Assembly: GCF_947507565.1 (NCBI RefSeq)
Contig: NC_089191.1
Span: 124,001-188,000, forward strand
Source: Oscarella lobularis
Taxonomy: Eukaryota > Porifera > Homoscleromorpha > Homosclerophorida > Oscarellidae
Reading direction: 5' to 3'
Length of the DNA: 64,000 bases
Each line of letters starts with the position of its first letter. The first letter of the stretch is position 1. The notes beneath the pieces are model-generated. The model was not told the origin of the DNA and ran no database searches. It worked only from the letters and a program-made list of their open reading frames with translations. Made by a program: the position numbers and the translations under genes. Below are positions 58,482 through 64,000 of the stretch, piece by piece.

Positions 58482-59774
58482 CTACTTTCTGGCGACAGTA
58501 ACAAAGAGAGGACTGAAAATGTCAATTTGATTGGACTTGACGAGATTATCGGCTCCCTTACAAAGCATATTGTGAACATCAACAGATCCCTTGGGAGCCA
58601 AGCGAATCTTTTCCATGACGTAGAGCAATCCGTGCGTGCAAAGACGACCCAGTTTCGACGCTCGAAATTTGCCGGATTCCGCTTGCAGAGGATGGCTCCA
58701 CTGAAGCTGACTTTTGCTGCGATAGTCCGCGACTTCGAGAGGATGCAAACCTGATTTTATTAGGCAGGATTCAACGTGCGATGCGGTGTCGAGACGCGTC
58801 AACGCGTCTCCTTCCTAAGAAAGGAACATTGAGAAGAGAAATTTAATTAATTAATTAATTAAAGATGTTTTTGTTTTTTTTTTCTTACCAATATTCCCGC
58901 TATGATTTGCTTGTGAGATGAGTCGTCTGGACTGTAGTGATCTGTAACGATCCAATCCTGAGATAGGAAGAGTCCGCCTGGCTTTAGGACTCGTTTGATT
59001 TCCGTGAACGTTTTGACGCGATCTCTCGAATGGCATATGGCCTCAATAGAATAGATCGCGTCGAAAGAATTGTCGGGAAAAGGCATATTGTTAAAGTCTC
59101 CCTATTAATTAGAGAATATAAAATATTAAGTTAATCGCACTTGGACAAACCTCGACAAATGTACAGAGATCATTCATCTCAGCCTTTTGAGTCAAATGCC
59201 TCGCTCTTTCGATCTGATATTTACTGATATTCAGACCGGTGACGTGCGCACCCGAGAAGGCGGCAATGTTGCGAAGGGGCCCCCCAACTCCACATCCGAC
59301 GTCCTATATAAAATCAGAGATCACGTGACACGATTTTTTATAAGAAATCGCGTGACATAATGTTCAGACCACGTGACACAATTTTCAGATCACGTGACCA
59401 GAATTTAGATCACGTGACACAATTTCCCAATTCCGCGAAATAATGAAACTTACGAGAACTTTCATGCCCTTTTCGAGTTTCAGTTTCAATGCGATGAGGT
59501 AGTGATGATGGAGCTGGGCCGAAGCGAGTCCGTCGCCTTTTCGCATGGGCGCGAAGTGAAACGATTGGCCCCAACCGTATTCGTAAAAGTCGGTGACCAA
59601 TTCGTAATATCGCGAGCAAATTTCGGCCGACTCTTCTTTTTTGAGACTATTGCCGTCGTTGTCGAAGTATTTCGTGTATTTGGCTATGGATTCGTTGACT
59701 GGCGTCGACGAACCGCCTTTCGTCGTCAGGATGCTTCCTAGGGTCGGCGTGTCCCACTTTTCGTCGCTTGTCAT
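58482..59774 (-). CDS. SMT: Sterol 24-C-methyltransferase (ERG6/SMT)
   Basis: SAM-dependent enzyme that adds methyl groups to C-24 of the sterol side chain. Four exons on the minus strand. The substrate-binding signature is YEYGWGQSFHFAP, preceded by YTKYFDNDGNS and SRYYELVTDF. The SAM site is DVGCGVGGPLRNIA; a further block is YSIEAICHSRDRVKTFTEIK with VLKPGGLFLSQDWI (fungal and plant enzymes have IEATCHAP, so T and A differ here). The C-terminal part continues through HLQLVADY-like HPLEVADYRS and PLFVTVARK. Family placement is firm. Which alkylation products it makes cannot be read from sequence. Divergent with NME6 across 292 bp. Confidence 0.93.
59320..59416. repeat. Cluster of CACGTGAC palindromic sites in an SMT intron
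   Basis: The first SMT intron carries five spaced copies of a gatcacgtgacacaattt-like unit in about 95 bp (59322, about 59352 as cgcgtgaca, about 59369, 59393, 59410). The TCACGTGA core is an E-box of the USF/MITF/TFE class. Confidence 0.8.
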
Positions 59775-60066
59775 TGTTTCTTCTTCGGCGTTTGAGTACG
59801 CGAATTGAATGTCAAGGAGGTATGCGGCAGCAAGGCGGGGTTATGTCAAATCTAGGCCTCTGATTGGTCCTTCGCTGCATCAGGCGACACTCGCATGATA
59901 CCCCACACATTGTTACGTAGCAGACTCGTTGTCGAGTTTTTAGTTGTCTAGAATATCTAGAGCGATTTTTCTTCGACTATTTTCCGCTTTAGTGTCGAAT
60001 CCGTGTGTAGAATCTGCTTTCTAATACGGGAAGCGTAGATTTCTAACGTGCTCTACACTTTACGTA

Positions 60067-60771
60067 TGGCCGTTCGATTTCAGCGAACGCTCGCAATTCT
60101 TAAGCCCGATCTCTTTAGATACCCATCGCGTGTTGAAGTAAAGCAAAATCGAAGTATTTTACCTAGCGCAAGACCAATACATTATTAGATAATAAAGGAT
60201 ATAATTTCTCGCGAAAATTTCCACGTGATCCGATCCAAAGTAACAACATTGTCAGCAGCGGAAGCGGAAGCTTTCTATAAAGAGCATAGAGGTATAGTGA
60301 CCGCAATAAAAATATTGACCTTATCTTATAAGACTTCAACTGTACAGGAAAATTCTTCTACAACCGACTTATTCATTCAATGACCAGGTAAAAGATTATT
60401 TGCACAAAACCGACTGTTAATTAAATATTTCAGCGGTCAAATGGAAGCTATGATACTAGGTAGAGTCAATGCTGTGGAACACTGGAGGCTTCTAATGGGA
60501 CCGACAAAGATATATAAGTATATGCATAGCTATTGTATGTATAGGCACTTACAAACATTTTCTTAAGAGCTATTATAAATGAACCTCGCAGTATACGGAG
60601 TCGTTTTGGGAGTACAGATACTCGGAATGCTGTCCATGGTTCGGGTAATCGCTCTTTGGGTTTCTGTGTCTATATGTTTATTTTTTGCTATTGCTATTAT
60701 TAGCGTCGGATTTGGATGCAAGAAGGGAAATTAATCTCGTGTTTCCTGGTTTCGAAAACTATGAAAATTAG
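60067..60771 (+). CDS. NME6: Nucleoside diphosphate kinase 6-like
   Basis: NDP kinase family, transferring gamma-phosphate between nucleotides; NME6 is the divergent mitochondrial member. Six exons. MAVRFQRTLAILKPDLFRYP and SRVE lead; then NFHVIRSKVTTLSAAEAEAF, NRLIHSMTSGQMEAMILG, NAVEHWRLLMGPTK and SIRSRFGSTDTRNAVHGSAS with the catalytic His in AVHGS. It ends LVFPGFENYEN. NAVEHWRLLMGPT matches NME6 rather than group I enzymes. The TAG stop (60769-60771) overlaps the stop of the minus-strand microprotein. Confidence 0.9.
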
Positions 60772-61010
60772 CTTTTGGCTAAATTTTTTTGTTCTAGTTG
60801 TTGTCGTCTTGTCTGGAGCGTACGTAGCTCCCTCTCGAGCTCTTCAATTCTTTTCGTCTGCAGGGTAAATTATTTGTGGGGCCCCCTTCGCGGTTTTCCC
60901 TCGCAATCGACCTTTTCTTTTACTTCGAGCTTATTCGCGAGGTAGAATCCGCTTCCTCCACCGACAAAAGTTCCAACGCTAATCCAGAACACTTGCCAAA
61001 CTTTCGACAT
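60768..61010 (-). CDS. 58-residue single-pass microprotein with coiled coil
   Basis: Two exons, 61010-60924 and 60857-60768, joined by a 66-bp intron with clean gtaaaa and ctgcag ends. The protein starts MSKVWQVFWISVGTFVGGGS, a single hydrophobic helix, then FYLANKLETKRIEELERELR, a charged amphipathic coiled coil. Length and layout recall small mitochondrial membrane proteins such as mitoregulin, but there is no convincing residue match. Stop TAA 60770-60768 overlaps the NME6 stop by two bases. It shares a 108-bp divergent promoter with LYPLA. Support comes from matched splice sites, an open frame across the junction and a sensible topology. Confidence 0.6.
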
Positions 61011-61118
61011 CGAAACGTCTAACGCGCGCTATAGGTATTAACGCTGGAAATCTTTCCTCGTTCTCTCCGCGGACTTACAGTTGCCACATTAGTGCTATTC
61101 GTAATCATCTACAAAGAC

Positions 61119-62091
<973 letters not shown>

Positions 62092-62262
62092 TTAAAGTCA
62101 AGAAATTGATGTACTAACCTTTGCTACACTTAGTCTCACATGTGCAATCAATAGAGTCTGTAATGGATTAATAGTCCACGTGATGTATAAGAAAATCTAT
62201 TGTAACTATTCTCTATTCTATAAGGATTTACCCTGAGGTCCTCAATAGAAAAGCGTCACTTT

Positions 62263-63810
62263 TTAGGATGAATTCAAGTCCCAGTTATAATGCTGATATG
62301 AGACCTTGTATGATTTTTCCTGTATGCATTTAAGCAGGTTGGTCTGCGTGGTTCCAGCGGACATGTGAGCGGCAATCCACTTGAGAACCTTTAGGAAATA
62401 ATAATAATCAATAATTCTATGTATTTTGGGGCGCCTAGGCTACCTCTTCCGTATTGATTCCAAAGTCGATTTTGTACCACTTGAGAATGGCACTCAAACT
62501 GATCTTTAATTAATGAAAAAATCAATAGGCTATTAATAAAAATCAATATGGTATTCTTACTTCTTTTTTTCTCATGTCAATAACGCAACCACCTCCTTCA
62601 AAAAAAGCCTCGCTAGCCAACTGCAACTCCGACTCAATATTCTAAATAATTAATTAATTAATTAACAAAAATCAATAATCTAAATCCGTATTACTTCAGC
62701 ACTGTATGTTTTTATGGGAGGACAACTCTTCGCACCGCAAACAAGCGCGAAATGAATTCGCGGTTCGTGTCGAACGAGAGAAATTTTCGCTCTGGGATCG
62801 TTTCTCTTGAAGGGTCTCTTCAACTGCCCCACCCCCTTTCGATTAGCCCTCAAAACCCCATTTTCAATATCCTGCAGCGAATAGATGTAACCTCCAATAA
62901 CATACGAAGTATAATTAAAAAACTAAACAATAAAATAAAGAAAGAAATTAGATATATAGATTTTTATTTACTTTGTATCGCTGCCACAGATTGGTTGGGG
63001 GACCACGTGACACGTTGGCGTGAATGACCAAAGCGTTGTAAATATTAACGAAAAAGGCAATTTTTTCACTTCGATTTAATCGACTGACGTCAACGCGTTG
63101 AAGCTGAGCTGTCGCTTTGACGTAGGCAGCGAACTTGGAGCTCTTTCCCATGCCCGAATAATTGACACCCTTTAGAGAAAGATCAATCAATAAATAATTA
63201 ATAACAGATTATCTCCAAATACTCTTCCATCGGCCGATAAGAATTCCCCGTATAGTTGAAGTATGAGCCCGCGCAAGTGCTCAGCAACAACATTAGCTAA
63301 TAGATCAATACTAATAAAATAATCAATATTAATTAATTAATCTAACCTGGATAGGGTTCGCATTCCGTGACGTATTCCATATTGAGAGCATTTCGCTTGC
63401 TATCCTCCACGAAACGATAGAACAAATACTCGTCCTTGAAATCGTGATCTTCGGTCACGTGACGACAAAAATGACGTTTGACCAATTCGCGACCCATTTG
63501 AATTGCATCCATGCGCAGCTTTCCGCCGCGTCGTTTCATGAGCCAATTGACGAGCTCTCGACCCACGAAACAATTCTTATACGTTCGGAGATGATACTTG
63601 TGATCTTTGACGAGACCCGACTGCTTGATTTCTCGTACGAGATGCGCGTATTCGTCCGGTTCGCATTTGAGCGCGGCCAACTCTTCATCACTGACTGTGG
63701 GGGCAAAGAGAAGAGAGTGTAGGAAGAGCGCGCACGCGCGAGTTTCGTACTTTCACAGGACAATACATAGGGACCAGGAGGAGGAGTTTTTCCTAAAGTA
63801 CAGCAAAGTT
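62263..63810 (-). CDS. DEP-DUF547 protein, 3' part
   Basis: Order: a short upstream exon (63810-63751, GKTPPPGPYVLSCE), then ISDEELAALKCEPDEYAHLV; a DEP domain (HLRTYKNCFVGRELVNWLMK, MGRELVKRHFCRHV, FKDEYLFYRFVED); then DUF547 (GVNYSGMGKSSKFAAYVKAT, RLNRSEKIAFFVNIYNALVI, RIHFALVCGAKSCPPIKTYS, ISLSAILKWYKIDFG). DEP domains bind membranes or GPCR partners; DUF547 has a papain-like fold of unknown role. In invertebrates these often follow a glutaredoxin-like region, which would lie right of the window. Product function unknown. 5' end missing or unresolved. Confidence 0.8.
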
Positions 63811-64000
63811 CTGCAGTGAGTGCGTGCACCAAAGACATTCATAAGAATATTAGCAGAGTGGTGGTCACAAAGAGTGTGAAATAAATAATTAATTAATTAT
63901 TGACTATTGTTTCAGTGCAAGAGAGACAGCCTATGTCTATAGACCCTCATCCTAATCAATTAATACTATTAGAATTAATTAATTAATTAATCTAGCCCCT

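Overview
The window is eukaryotic and animal. Nearly every gene is split by very short GT-AG introns (mostly 40-70 bp, AT-rich, often of TTAATTAA-like composition), and genes lie tens to a few hundred bases apart. The gene set is metazoan: TFAP2 (AP-2), a Src-family kinase with SH3-SH2-kinase order, a harmonin-like PDZ protein, FIP200/RB1CC1, MYLIP, NRBP, CTHRC1-type collagenous proteins. An ERG6-type sterol C-24 methyltransferase is also present. I infer a sponge with a compact genome, possibly a homoscleromorph such as Oscarella or Corticium. That placement is an inference from gene content and compactness, not a sequence match.
Layout: 1-680 holds the tail of a LAPTM4-like gene (+) and a partial MRPL15 (-). 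1333-5282 is TFAP2 (+) with two alternative first exons. 5677-9039 is the divergent pair PITHD1 (-) / NRBP (+). 9232-12339 is the divergent pair IQANK1 (-) / MRGBP (+), whose start codons are 68 bp apart. 12597-14611 is CYRI/FAM49 (+) and 14959-21945 is ARFGEF/BIG (+). 22013-24450 is the divergent pair PTS (-) / Src kinase (+). 24694-25678 is an EndoU nuclease (+) and 25779-28421 an atypical Hsp70 (-). 28330-29450 holds a possible mobile-element remnant and a 13-copy tandem array of a palindrome. 29911-36286 is the divergent pair FIP200 (-) / harmonin-like (+). 36305-38820 is the divergent pair ARMC1 (-) / MTFR1 (+). 38935-40861 is ARFGAP1 (-). 41950-49274 is a tandem segmental duplication carrying three CTHRC1-like genes, eroded CTHRC1 relics and a truncated copy of the start of a PDZ-SAM-SAM gene, ending in the full PDZ-SAM-SAM gene (+). 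49377-53594 is UCKL1 (-), with MYLIP (+) nested inside one of its introns. 53676-59774 holds three head-to-tail minus-strand genes (sterol methyltransferase, RMC1, an orphan multi-pass membrane protein) separated by 80 and 66 bp. 60067-62091 is NME6 (+), a two-exon microprotein (-) and LYPLA (+). 62263-63810 is the 3' part of a DEP-DUF547 gene (-).
Functional links: several genes act in membrane traffic and organelle biology (ARFGEF, ARFGAP1, RMC1, FIP200, LYPLA, MYLIP), and ARMC1 and MTFR1 are both mitochondrial-dynamics proteins sharing one divergent promoter. Most genes alternate as divergent pairs sharing 68-300 bp promoters and convergent pairs with almost no spacer. Exon boundaries were read by eye from protein family conservation plus splice signals, so internal boundaries may be off by a few bases.
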